From an uncultured Pelagibacteraceae bacterium (GTDB lineage Bacteria; Pseudomonadota; Alphaproteobacteria; Pelagibacterales; Pelagibacteraceae): a stretch of DNA of 64,000 bases. The stretch lies in assembly GCA_902555185.1 (NCBI GenBank), contig CACDSA010000001.1, forward strand, positions 47,313-111,312, written 5' to 3'. The translations under genes and the position numbers were made by a program. Below, in pieces: positions 14,410 to 22,478 of the stretch; within the stretch, counting starts at the first letter, position 1, and every line of letters begins with the position of its first letter. Under the pieces are notes generated by a model that saw only the letters and a list, made by a program, of their open reading frames with translations, was not told the origin of the DNA and did not search any database.

Positions 14410-15413
14410 AGAAAAATAAAAAAAAATTTCTTAAGCCTAAAAAGCCTAATGGGGGCATTATTTACAATGAAAATTCATATGATTTAATAAGAGAGAAGAG
14501 TTTTCTAAAGAAATATGAGGGTAAGATAAACTTAATATTAACCTCGCCTCCATTTGCGCTAAATAATCAAAAAAGTTACGGTAATCATGAAGGGAATTCT
14601 AGACCCAACGCTTCAAATGAAAAAGGCGGTGCTAAATCTTATATTAAATGGTTTTCAAACTATGCAGAGCCATTAGCCAAACTCTTAACTAAAGATGGTT
14701 CAATAGTTGTTGAACTTGGCAATTCTTGGACGCAGGGCGAACCCACTATGTCTCTAACTAGTTACGAGGCTTTAAAAACTTTTATGGAAAAAGGTAAGCT
14801 AAAACTTTGTCAAGAATTCATTTGGAACAATACTGCTAAACTTCCTGGACCCGCACAATGGGTAACAAAAAAAAGATTAAGAGCTAAAGACTCGTTCACG
14901 AAGATATGGTGGTTTTCAAAAACTGCTTACCCTAAAGCTGATAATAGAAAAGTATTAGTTCCATATAGTAAAGGAATGGAAAAACTTTTAAGAAAGCAAA
15001 AATATAATGCTGGTAAAAGGTCATCAGGTCATAGAATTAATGCTGAGAGTTTTTTAAGTAGAAATAATGGTGCTATTCCCCCGAATGTATTAAATGAAAA
15101 ATTTTTATACAAGAGTTTACCAAGCGTAATTGAGGTATCTAATACTCAAACCACCAAATATGCAATATATTGTAAAAACGAGAAAATAAAAACACATGAT
15201 GCTAGAATGCCATTACATATAGTAAGTTTCTTTGTAGATTTCCTTACAGACGAGGGAGATACAGTTCTAGATCCTTTTGCAGGATCAAATACAACTGGTT
15301 ATGTATCTTCATTAAAAAAAAGGAAATGGATTTCTATAGAACTAGATAGAGAATATATAAAAGGCAGTTTAGGTTGGTTTAAAAGTAAAAGGTATTTTTC
15401 ACAATTTAAGTAA
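14406..15413 (+). CDS. DNA methyltransferase, beta class, probably N4-cytosine specific
   Basis: In this 335-aa enzyme motif IV comes first as LTSPPF (residues 45-50) and the SAM-binding motif I comes last as DPFAGSNTTG (289-298), the beta-class order. TSPPF/Y is typical of N4-cytosine enzymes of the PvuII/MvaI type, although N6-adenine specificity cannot be excluded. Segments such as LPGPAQWVTKKRLRAKDSF and KADNRKVL resemble that methylase group. It is divergent from the GHKL/Vsr operon and is probably its protecting modification enzyme. Its 3' end overlaps the ADP-ribosylglycohydrolase gene by 15 bases. Confidence 0.87.
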   Translation: MKKNKKKFLKPKKPNGGIIYNENSYDLIREKSFLKKYEGKINLILTSPPFALNNQKSYGNHEGNSRPNASNEKGGAKSYIKWFSNYAEPLAKLLTKDGSIVVELGNSWTQGEPTMSLTSYEALKTFMEKGKLKLCQEFIWNNTAKLPGPAQWVTKKRLRAKDSFTKIWWFSKTAYPKADNRKVLVPYSKGMEKLLRKQKYNAGKRSSGHRINAESFLSRNNGAIPPNVLNEKFLYKSLPSVIEVSNTQTTKYAIYCKNEKIKTHDARMPLHIVSFFVDFLTDEGDTVLDPFAGSNTTGYVSSLKKRKWISIELDREYIKGSLGWFKSKRYFSQFK

Positions 15414-16346
15414 TTTTTTTGCCTGTTTAGTTTTTTTTATCCAATCTTTTGGAATATCTTTTGTTCCCTTTAAAGCTGCAAAGTAAGCCCCAGCAAAATT
15501 TGCTCGCGAGCAGTTACATCCACCGGCTTTAATAGTTTTAATAATTGCTGACTTATAATTACTTGAAGAAATAATACTATGAGTTGCACTAAGGAAATTT
15601 CCGGGATCTGAACACGCTTTTCCTAGCTTTCTAACTAAAGTTATGTGGTTTTGTTTTTTAAGTCTAAATACTTTTTTTATATTCATTATTACTTCTTTAA
15701 AATATCTATTTTTCTTATTTATTTTAATGAATTTTTGAACAGGATACTGTTCTCCCTTATTAGCTAAATCTATAATCTTTAACCTGGCTAATCCATAAAC
15801 TACATTAATTTTAGAATTGGCAACAGTTCTAATAACCTTTTTTACCTCTTTTTCTTTTTTGCTCACTAAAAAATAATAAGGCAAGGCTGCACAAAAACCA
15901 TCGCTCTCATTTACTTTTGTTCCACCAGTAATACTTTTCTTGTCTTTAATATTTTTAATAGTTTCAATAAAATTTTGGTGTATCCATGGACCATTTAATG
16001 GCTTTTTCCATTTAATCTTCTTATATTTCTGTCTTTGTTTTAAACTCTTCCAGTAATCCGAACCGGGTCCAAAGTACTTTATTATATTATTTTTGAATTT
16101 TTTAAGAATATCAGATTTTTTCTTTGAAGAAAGCAAAGTCTTAAACATCACCTGTCCAACGTCATTATATCCTGAGACATTTCCAGTTTTAATATTATAA
16201 AAAGGACTTCTGTTTTTTTTCAAAAAAGCAATTTCTTTTTTTCCCTTGATATATTTCCTCATTTTTTTTGGATCGTATACCCAATGCAGAGGTCTAGTCG
16301 CTGCGTCCGCAACTGTTGCACCTAAAAAAATATGTAAATTATCCAT
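15399..16346 (-). CDS. ADP-ribosylglycohydrolase (DraG-like) family protein
   Basis: The 315-aa protein matches the DraG fold: an N-terminal GATVADAATRPLHWVYD segment (GAAVGDALG-type) and a C-terminal metal-site region GGCNCSRANFAGAYFAALKG followed by IPKDW. DraG enzymes use aspartates in GD(N/S)D-type motifs to bind Mg ions and remove ADP-ribose from proteins, RNA or DNA. Here the C-terminal motif has Cys where Asp is usual (GGCN rather than GGDN), and the N-terminal GDA is ADA. It overlaps rlmN by eight bases. Involvement in the neighbouring defence genes is only a possibility. Confidence 0.75.
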   Translation of the reverse strand: MDNLHIFLGATVADAATRPLHWVYDPKKMRKYIKGKKEIAFLKKNRSPFYNIKTGNVSGYNDVGQVMFKTLLSSKKKSDILKKFKNNIIKYFGPGSDYWKSLKQRQKYKKIKWKKPLNGPWIHQNFIETIKNIKDKKSITGGTKVNESDGFCAALPYYFLVSKKEKEVKKVIRTVANSKINVVYGLARLKIIDLANKGEQYPVQKFIKINKKNRYFKEVIMNIKKVFRLKKQNHITLVRKLGKACSDPGNFLSATHSIISSSNYKSAIIKTIKAGGCNCSRANFAGAYFAALKGTKDIPKDWIKKTKQAKKLLKL

Positions 16347-17430
16347 TAAGTATAGCTTTACTATTCGCTAGTGATCCACAAGATGCATTTATGTCTCTAC
16401 CTCTACTTCTTCTAAATAGAGAAAGAAAACCTGCATCTTGAATTGTCTTAGAAAACTTATCAATATTTTCTTGGGTTGCTGGTTTAAAATCTTTATTTGA
16501 TAAAGGATTAAACTCAATCAAATTTAATTTTGAAGGAACTTTTTTCATAATCTTTATTAATTCTTTAGCGTGATCATCTGTTAAATTCTCATCTAAACAT
16601 ATCCACTCAATAAAAATAGGTAATTTTGTTTTTTCATAATACTTTTTTAGTTGTGGTAATAATGAATTAATTGAATATTTATCATTTATTGGCATTAATT
16701 CTGATCTGTGTTTTGGTATTGAGCTATGTAAGCTCCATGCAAGATAAACATCTAATTCATTTGCAGCCCACTCTATTGCATCTAAATTATCTTTTTTAAT
16801 TCCTACTCCTACTGTGCTTACTGTAATTCTAGTTCTTCCGTACTCCAAGCCATCTTTATTTTTTGAATTGTCTATAGCAACTTTTACATTATCTAAATTC
16901 AGAAAAGGCGAGCCTTCACCCATCAAAACTTGATTGGTTATTTTTTTCTGAGTTGACCAATCATTAATATAATCTTTACTTAAAATTATTTGCGAAATTA
17001 TTTCTCCAGGTGATAAATTCCTTACCAATTTTTTAGAAATTTGAGCTGTTGCACAGAATTCGCAAGAGAGATAACAGCCCACTGATACAGATAAACAAAT
17101 TGTATATCTGCTTTGGGATTTATCCGGAATAAGGACTGTCTCAACATTACGTTTATCTTTAAGCTCTAAAAGAAATTTTATAGTCCCATCCTTTGATTTT
17201 TGAACGTCTATAATTTTTGGTTTTTCTAAACTAATCAAATTTTTGATCTTGCCTCTAAGCTCAACTCCAAATGTTGTTAGCTCATCAAAACTTTTAATAT
17301 TTTTTTTATAAACTGCATTAAAAAGTTGTTGAGACCTCATCTTTGCTTTTTTTGGCTCAACCTCTCCTTTTTCAATTAAAAAAGTTTTTAGTTGATCAAA
17401 ATTAAGATCATAAAAATTTTTTTTTTCCAT
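16339..17430 (-). CDS. rlmN: dual-specificity 23S rRNA/tRNA adenine-C2 methyltransferase RlmN
   Basis: The 363-aa radical-SAM enzyme methylates A2503 of 23S rRNA and A37 of some tRNAs. The iron-sulfur cluster cysteines are at C119-x3-C123-x2-C126 (VGCYLSCEFCATAQ). The second catalytic cysteine near the C terminus is Cys351 in SCGSLAN. Other family segments are MGEGSPFLN, TVSTVGV, AWSLHS and the final FRRSRGRDINASCG. The length is normal. The start ATG at 17430 has no strong ribosome-binding site. Confidence 0.95.
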   Translation of the reverse strand: MEKKNFYDLNFDQLKTFLIEKGEVEPKKAKMRSQQLFNAVYKKNIKSFDELTTFGVELRGKIKNLISLEKPKIIDVQKSKDGTIKFLLELKDKRNVETVLIPDKSQSRYTICLSVSVGCYLSCEFCATAQISKKLVRNLSPGEIISQIILSKDYINDWSTQKKITNQVLMGEGSPFLNLDNVKVAIDNSKNKDGLEYGRTRITVSTVGVGIKKDNLDAIEWAANELDVYLAWSLHSSIPKHRSELMPINDKYSINSLLPQLKKYYEKTKLPIFIEWICLDENLTDDHAKELIKIMKKVPSKLNLIEFNPLSNKDFKPATQENIDKFSKTIQDAGFLSLFRRSRGRDINASCGSLANSKAILNG

Positions 17431-17452
17431 TAGGAGGATATTAAAGACTTGA

Positions 17453-17474
17453 GTGGGGATTTTAAAGTCCCCAC
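17453..17474 (-). terminator. hairpin after the 63-aa gene
   Basis: GTGGGGA and TCCCCAC form a 7-bp GC-rich stem with an 8-base loop between the end of the 63-aa minus-strand gene and rlmN. No clear U-tract follows on either strand, so termination efficiency or a processing role is uncertain. Confidence 0.45.
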
Positions 17475-17485
17475 CCTATAAAAGT

Positions 17486-17677
17486 TTAAAGCTGATTTTT
17501 ATCGGTTTTTAAATGCTTCAAAATTTTTCCGGAATTTTTTCCGTTTTTAACCAAATAACCAGCCGTTCCATTGGCGTTAGCCTCGGGGGCTTTTTGGTTT
17601 TTACTTAACTGCATTGAGAGTTTCTGCTCAGCTTTTTTAACGGCAGAATTTCCATACAGTTTGCTAAATCTATTCAT
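17486..17677 (-). CDS. 63-aa basic hypothetical protein
   Basis: The start is set at the ATG at 17677 because a strong AAAGGAG ribosome-binding site lies about six bases upstream; the in-frame ATG at 17692 overlaps that site and is rejected. The protein is small, polar and lysine-rich, with ANANGTAGYLVKNGKNSGKI in its second half. I do not recognise the family. It is followed by a hairpin at 17453-17474, consistent with an independent short transcript. Confidence 0.65.
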   Translation of the reverse strand: MNRFSKLYGNSAVKKAEQKLSMQLSKNQKAPEANANGTAGYLVKNGKNSGKILKHLKTDKNQL

Positions 17678-17722
17678 AGCAACTCCTTTCATTTCTACCG
17701 ACTTTGCAACCCTTTATAGGTC

Positions 17723-17749
17723 CGGCATGTCGAATGCCGAGTCTTTTTT
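17723..17749 (+). terminator. terminator-like hairpin with T-tract, no + gene upstream
   Basis: CGGCAT and ATGCCG form a 6-bp stem around GTCGA, followed by AGTCTTTTTT on the plus strand. Nothing annotated on the plus strand ends here, because the upstream gene is on the minus strand. It may terminate an unannotated plus-strand RNA, or it may act as a 5'-leader hairpin of the minus-strand 63-aa gene. Confidence 0.45.
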
Positions 17750-17798
17750 CCCATGACATATGGGTAAGTAAACTTTAATATAAGGTTTATATTTGTCA

Positions 17799-17954
17799 AT
17801 GGATAATAAGCTTTTAGGAGTAATCATTATAGGTTTTGGTCTATTAGTTCTTTTCAGCGAACAAGAATACTCGTGGGTTATATCAGCCATTGGAGTGGGG
17901 ATAGGTTCGGGATTTCTAATACGAAAAAATGAAAAAAATGATATAGACAAATAA
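17799..17954 (+). CDS. 51-aa small membrane protein
   Basis: This short frame (MDNKLLGVIIIGFGLLVLFSEQ in pattern) encodes two hydrophobic stretches, about residues 4-18 and 25-40, ending in a charged KNEKNDIDK tail. It looks like a one- or two-pass inner-membrane peptide. The stop lies two bases before the ATG of the flavodoxin-fold oxidoreductase, which suggests co-expression. The family is unknown. Confidence 0.55.
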   Translation: MDNKLLGVIIIGFGLLVLFSEQEYSWVISAIGVGIGSGFLIRKNEKNDIDK

Positions 17955-17956
17955 AG

Positions 17957-18535
17957 ATGTCAAAAAAAATTTTTATTGTTTACGGCCATCATGACATAAA
18001 AAAATCATTTAATGCTTCAGTAAGAGATACTTTTATCGAAGAAGCAAAAAAATTAGGTTATCAAATTGATTTAATTAATTTACATGAGGAAAAACCGATC
18101 CCTTTTTTTGATGGTTCTGGCCCTAATAATCAAATTCTAGATTATAGAAAAAGACTAGAAGCTAGTGATGTATTATTTATGATTTCACCTTGTTATAATT
18201 TGAGAGCAACTGCAATTTTAGAAAATTGGATTGATTTAACTTTAGCTCCTAAATGGTTTTTCTCTTTTAAAAGACTTGTTGGCAATTGGGGTTACCCTGT
18301 TGCAGGTGCGATGAAAGGTAGAAAAGCTATAATGTCGATGTCTTACGGTGGAAATTGGTTTTCAATTCAAACCTGGTTTCAAAATATTCCATTTAGAAGA
18401 ATTAAAGCAGGAGTTTTAAAGCTTGGTGGAATGGAAACAACCTACATAAGATTTTATGAGGTTTTACCAGGTATGAAACAGGAAAAATTTAATTTACATA
18501 TGGAAAAAGTAAGAAAACTAGTGCGAAATTTATAA
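17957..18535 (+). CDS. flavodoxin-fold NAD(P)H oxidoreductase
   Basis: The 192-aa protein belongs to the NQO1/modulator-of-drug-activity-B (Flavodoxin_2) group. It begins with an alpha/beta segment KIFIVYGHHDIKKSFNASV, has the FMN/FAD-contact region MISPCYNLRATAILENWIDLTL, and continues with KGRKAIMSMSYGGNW. Such enzymes perform two-electron quinone reduction in the cytoplasm. The start follows the 51-aa gene by two bases. Confidence 0.82.
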   Translation: MSKKIFIVYGHHDIKKSFNASVRDTFIEEAKKLGYQIDLINLHEEKPIPFFDGSGPNNQILDYRKRLEASDVLFMISPCYNLRATAILENWIDLTLAPKWFFSFKRLVGNWGYPVAGAMKGRKAIMSMSYGGNWFSIQTWFQNIPFRRIKAGVLKLGGMETTYIRFYEVLPGMKQEKFNLHMEKVRKLVRNL

Positions 18536-18573
18536 TAATTTAAATTTCAATTTAAAAAGTATATAAGGCAGTT

Positions 18574-19020
18574 ATGGAAAGTTTTAAAAATTGGATGACT
18601 GAAGCAGCTAATATCATGTTTGATGATAGTAAAAACGACTTAAGAAGCTTGCCAAAGTCTGTAAGGCTTCAAATTTTAATTGTTTTATCTTTTGTTTGGT
18701 CCACTGTGTTTAGCCTCTATGTATTTAGTGTAACCTCTTTTATTTTTGGTTGGGCTGGAGTAGTCATGGCGCATATTGGATTAATTATAGCAGTTTACTT
18801 AACATTCAAATTTTTTCATAAAAAACAAGAGCAACCAGTCAGTGTTTTTCAATCCGGTAATTATAACCCTGCAAAAATATTTGCAGTCTTTTTTATTGTT
18901 TTTTTTATCTTTATTTTTACTAAAGGAATAGATGTTCTAACGAGGACTAATAGTTACGAAACCCCATACTCTGGACCTGAAACGACTACTGAGGAAAGAA
19001 TCAAAAGATTTGTAAAATAG
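18574..19020 (+). CDS. 148-aa integral membrane protein of unknown function
   Basis: Three hydrophobic segments are evident (about residues 30-50, 53-73 and 97-117), flanked by an acidic N terminus and a polar C-terminal tail ending ETTTEERIKRFVK. I do not recognise a domain. It stands between the oxidoreductase and an FAH-family gene in the same direction, with short gaps on both sides. Confidence 0.7.
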   Translation: MESFKNWMTEAANIMFDDSKNDLRSLPKSVRLQILIVLSFVWSTVFSLYVFSVTSFIFGWAGVVMAHIGLIIAVYLTFKFFHKKQEQPVSVFQSGNYNPAKIFAVFFIVFFIFIFTKGIDVLTRTNSYETPYSGPETTTEERIKRFVK

Positions 19021-19044
19021 AGATTCCAATACTAAAATTAATTA

Positions 19045-19881
19045 ATGAAATTATTAAGAGTTGGTGAGTTAGGAAGTGAAATTGTTGCTGCCATAGACAG
19101 TAATAATATCATCAGGGATTTATCAGGTCACATTAAAGATTTAAATCCTCAGACAATTAATGAAGAAACATTAACTAAATTAAAAAGAATAAAATTATCT
19201 GAACTGAAGGAAATTAACTCAAATATTAGAATTGGAGCTTGCATTTCAAATCCTGTAGATTTTTTGGCAATAGGTTTAAATTACAAAGCACATGCAGAAG
19301 GCACCAAATCAAAATTACCAACTGAACCAATTGTTTTTAATAAAAGCTCTGGATGTATTCAGGGTCCTAATGATCAAATAGTAAAACCTAAATCTGCTGG
19401 TAAAATGGATTACGAGGTTGAAGTTGGAATGATTATTGGTCGAGAAGGTAAATATATTAAAGAAGAAAATGCTCAAGATTACGTATTTGGCTATTGTATC
19501 GTCAATGACATATCTGAAAGATCTTGGCAAAAAGAAAGAGGTGGTCAATGGATCAAGGGTAAATCTATAGCAGGACCAACAGGGCCTTACCTTGTGACAA
19601 AAGATGAGATAAAAAACTTAAATAATATTAATTTAGCTTTAGATGTAAATGGCAACAGAAGACAAACTGGAAATACAGAAAGAATGATTTTTAATTTCAA
19701 TTTTTTAATTTCTCACTTAAGTCAATTTATGACTTTATATCCTGGCACAATTATCACTACCGGGACACCTGCGGGCACGGCAATGGAAATGGAAAAACCT
19801 GAATTTTTAAAGGCAGGTGACAAACTTCACTTAAAAGTAGATGGACTAGGTGAACAATTTCATGAAATAATAGAGGAATAA
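19045..19881 (+). CDS. fumarylacetoacetate hydrolase (FAH) family protein
   Basis: The 278-aa enzyme has the FAH core: FLAIGLNYKAHAEG, the metal-binding MDYEVEVGMIIG (E-x-E), YCIVNDISERSWQ, GKSIAGPTGP and the final TIITTGTPAGTAMEMEKP. Members act as acylpyruvases, oxaloacetate decarboxylases or hydratase/isomerases in aromatic catabolism. The substrate cannot be read from the sequence. The length is typical. Confidence 0.88.
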   Translation: MKLLRVGELGSEIVAAIDSNNIIRDLSGHIKDLNPQTINEETLTKLKRIKLSELKEINSNIRIGACISNPVDFLAIGLNYKAHAEGTKSKLPTEPIVFNKSSGCIQGPNDQIVKPKSAGKMDYEVEVGMIIGREGKYIKEENAQDYVFGYCIVNDISERSWQKERGGQWIKGKSIAGPTGPYLVTKDEIKNLNNINLALDVNGNRRQTGNTERMIFNFNFLISHLSQFMTLYPGTIITTGTPAGTAMEMEKPEFLKAGDKLHLKVDGLGEQFHEIIEE

Positions 19882-19883
19882 TT

Positions 19884-19994
19884 ATGTCAAAAAGATATTC
19901 GGGTAAAAGTCAAAAAGATAGAAGCTTTATGAAAAAAGCAAAGTTATCTTTAAAAGAAAAGAGAAAGCTTAAAAGAGAGAGAAAAAATAAATAA
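19884..19994 (+). CDS. 36-aa very basic peptide coupled to the SRAP gene
   Basis: ATG at 19884 opens a 36-codon frame rich in Lys and Arg, beginning MSKRYSGKSQK and ending KERKLKRERKNK in pattern. Its TAA shares a base with the following ATG (TAATG at 19992-19996), a typical translational-coupling junction. It starts two bases after the FAH gene stop. It could bind nucleic acid, but no family is recognised. Confidence 0.5.
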   Translation: MSKRYSGKSQKDRSFMKKAKLSLKEKRKLKRERKNK

Positions 19995-20620
19995 TGTGTG
20001 GAAGATATAGCATTCGAAAACCAGTTACTAAAACCGCCGATTTGGTAAAAACAAACATCAAGGTTGAGGATACAGATAATTATAATGCACACCCAACCCA
20101 AAAGTTACCTGTAATAAAATCCTATTCAAATGGTAAGGCTCTTGAGCTTTATGAGTGGGGATTAGTACCGAGTTGGTCTAAAAAATTAGACAAATTTTCT
20201 CCTCTTATCAATGCAAGAAGAGAAACCCTTATGGAAAAGGTTACTTTTAAGAATCTTATCCAGACTTCAAGATGTATTATTCCAGCTGATGGGTATTATG
20301 AATGGAAAAGAGAAAATAAAACAAAAACTCCCTATTATTTTTCAAAAGAGAATGATGAATTGATGTTTTTTGCTGGGATATATCAGAATGACCAATTTTG
20401 TATAATTACAAGAGAAGCAACTGAAAAAATTAGTACCATTCATCACAGAGAACCAATGATTATTAATCAAAGCCAGATAAATAATTATTTGAACATTAAA
20501 AAAGATGCTATGGAAATATTAAACTCTATAAAACCACCCAATTTAAAGTTTCATGAAATTTTAAAAGATGTTAATAATCCAGTAAATAATGACCCTGCTT
20601 TAATTAAACCTTTGAACTAA
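19994..20620 (+). CDS. SRAP-domain abasic-site protein (YedK/HMCES type)
   Basis: The 208-aa protein begins MCGRYS, so Cys2 is available after Met removal to form a thiazolidine crosslink with abasic sites in single-stranded DNA. Other catalytic segments are INARRET (Asn), PADGYYEW (Glu) and IHHREPMI (His). These proteins protect abasic sites during replication and can reverse the crosslink. It follows the 36-aa peptide with coupled translation and directly abuts the next gene. Confidence 0.93.
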   Translation: MCGRYSIRKPVTKTADLVKTNIKVEDTDNYNAHPTQKLPVIKSYSNGKALELYEWGLVPSWSKKLDKFSPLINARRETLMEKVTFKNLIQTSRCIIPADGYYEWKRENKTKTPYYFSKENDELMFFAGIYQNDQFCIITREATEKISTIHHREPMIINQSQINNYLNIKKDAMEILNSIKPPNLKFHEILKDVNNPVNNDPALIKPLN

Positions 20621-21430
20621 ATGAATTTATCTATCTCACCGGGAAAAAATAATGTTGGAGCTTACATCAACGACATTAATTTAAAATCCCTAAATCAAGA
20701 TCAGGCAATAGAAATAAAAAAGATTTTAAACAAGTATGGAGTTATATTTATAAAAGAACAAAATCTTGATCCTGAAACCTATCAAAATTTTGCAAAGAAT
20801 ATAGGTCAACCCGTAGTATATCCAAGACTTAAAGGTTTAGATGAAAAATTTCCATTTATAAATGTAATTGAGAGAAAGCCTGATGATAAAAATTTAAGTT
20901 TCGGTTCTAGCTGGCTTCATCAGGATACAAGTTATTTAGCTAACGATAGACCTAGATATACAATGTTAATGGGTATTGAAATACCAGTTGGCCAAGGCAA
21001 TACTATATTCTCATCTGGCTTTAATGCTTATGATAAATTACCAAACGACATTAAAGAAAAAATTAAAGACGCTACTGGAGTTTTTTCATCGGCAGGTCCT
21101 ATAGCAGTAACAAGACTTGAACGAGAAAAAGAAATGGGAATAAAATCTTCAGAAAGTATGGAAGCCGAACATCCGATAGTTATTACTGTAGATGGAAAGA
21201 AAACTCTTTATATATCTCCAGGACATTTAATAAAGATTAAAAATGTAAAGGAAGACGAAGCTGAATATTTAAAAAATTATTTAATAGATCACGTAAATAA
21301 AGAAGACTTTATATTTTCATATGAGTGGACGAAAGGCGATATCTGTCTTTGGGATAATTTAAGTATTCTGCATATGGCTAGTGAAATAAAGAACTGCAGA
21401 AGAGTTATGCATAGAATAACAATTAAATAA
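20621..21430 (+). CDS. TauD/TfdA-family 2-oxoglutarate-dependent dioxygenase
   Basis: The 269-aa protein carries the Fe(II)-binding H100-x-D102 in LHQDTSYL, a distal histidine in ILHMA, and the 2-oxoglutarate-binding arginines in NCRRVMHRITIK at the C terminus. Family members oxidise taurine, alkyl sulfates, aryloxyacids or carnitine-type substrates; the substrate here is unknown. The ATG follows the SRAP stop without a gap. It ends next to the convergent purK. Confidence 0.88.
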   Translation: MNLSISPGKNNVGAYINDINLKSLNQDQAIEIKKILNKYGVIFIKEQNLDPETYQNFAKNIGQPVVYPRLKGLDEKFPFINVIERKPDDKNLSFGSSWLHQDTSYLANDRPRYTMLMGIEIPVGQGNTIFSSGFNAYDKLPNDIKEKIKDATGVFSSAGPIAVTRLEREKEMGIKSSESMEAEHPIVITVDGKKTLYISPGHLIKIKNVKEDEAEYLKNYLIDHVNKEDFIFSYEWTKGDICLWDNLSILHMASEIKNCRRVMHRITIK

Positions 21431-22474
21431 TTATTTTTTTAAAACCGTAAGGTGTCCCATTTTTCTTTTATCTTTAATTGATTTTTTCCCGTAATCATAA
21501 AAAAATTCATTTTTATTAAATGTTTTGGATCTATAAGTTTCGATGTCTTTTCCCAAGACATTAAACATTTCAGCGTTAGAAATTTTTTCAACTTTTTTTA
21601 CACCAAGATTACACACAGCTGCAACATGTCCAGAAAATTGGCTTATGGAAAACGCATTTATTGTTAAGTGACCTGAATTATGGACTCTTGGAGCAATTTC
21701 ATTGACTAACAAATTATCGTCTTGATCAATGAAATATTCAACACACATCGTGCCAACATAATCTAATTTTTCTGAAATAAGTTTTGCATTTCTCTGTGCT
21801 TTAATAAAAATTTCTTTATTTATATCTGCAGGAATTTTTGAATGATTTAAGATTTGGTCTTTATGAATATTTTCTATAGGCTCATAAATATAAATTTCAC
21901 CATTTAAATATCTTGTTATTACAACTGATATCTCTTTTTTTAAATTTACCTTTTTTTCTAAAATATAATCAGCAGTAAAACACCAATTTTTTTTTACATC
22001 ATCAAGAGAGTTTAAAACATATTGTCCATGTCCATCGTAACCAAGTGTATTTGATTTTAAAATTCCGGGTAATAAGTTTTTATTCTTCTCGACATCTCCG
22101 GTCTGTTTGATAAAGGCCCAGTCTGTAGTTTTAATACCTAAATCATTGATGAAAGTTTTTTCTAATTTTCTGTTTTGAATTATTCTATTTATTTCAGGTT
22201 TAGGTAAGACTTTTTTTTCTTTGTCGATCTCATTTAAAATATTTATTGGAATGTTTTCAAACTCATAAGTAATAATATCGACTTTGCTTACAAACTCTTT
22301 TATCTTTTCTTTGTTGTCGTATTGTGAGTAGATAAATTCACCCGAATAATTTTGAGCAGGTCCATTTTCATCATCTGATATTACTACAGTTTTAATATTA
22401 AGTTTTTTTGCAGCCTGACAAAGTAATGATCCAAGTTGACCTGAACCAATGATCCCTAAGGTGCTTATTGTCAT
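21431..22474 (-). CDS. purK: N5-carboxyaminoimidazole ribonucleotide synthase
   Basis: The 347-aa ATP-grasp enzyme makes N5-CAIR from AIR, ATP and bicarbonate in purine synthesis. The N-terminal GIIGSGQLGSLLCQAAKKL, the KSNTLGYDGHGQ substrate loop, CVEYFIDQDDNLLVNEIAPRVHNSGHLT and the last ISQFSGHV are characteristic. It lies four bases downstream of purE in the usual purE-purK order. Confidence 0.95.
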   Translation of the reverse strand: MTISTLGIIGSGQLGSLLCQAAKKLNIKTVVISDDENGPAQNYSGEFIYSQYDNKEKIKEFVSKVDIITYEFENIPINILNEIDKEKKVLPKPEINRIIQNRKLEKTFINDLGIKTTDWAFIKQTGDVEKNKNLLPGILKSNTLGYDGHGQYVLNSLDDVKKNWCFTADYILEKKVNLKKEISVVITRYLNGEIYIYEPIENIHKDQILNHSKIPADINKEIFIKAQRNAKLISEKLDYVGTMCVEYFIDQDDNLLVNEIAPRVHNSGHLTINAFSISQFSGHVAAVCNLGVKKVEKISNAEMFNVLGKDIETYRSKTFNKNEFFYDYGKKSIKDKRKMGHLTVLKK

Positions 22475-22478
22475 CGAA

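Noticed and set aside
7783-17430. Prophage or integrative element carrying the Vsr system
   Set aside because: No integrase, transposase, flanking tRNA or clear direct repeats were seen, so horizontal transfer remains an inference from gene content only.
17714-17950. 78-codon minus-strand frame opposite the 51-aa gene
   Set aside because: It overlaps the 51-aa membrane gene and the terminator-like hairpin and has no ribosome-binding site or family-like pattern.
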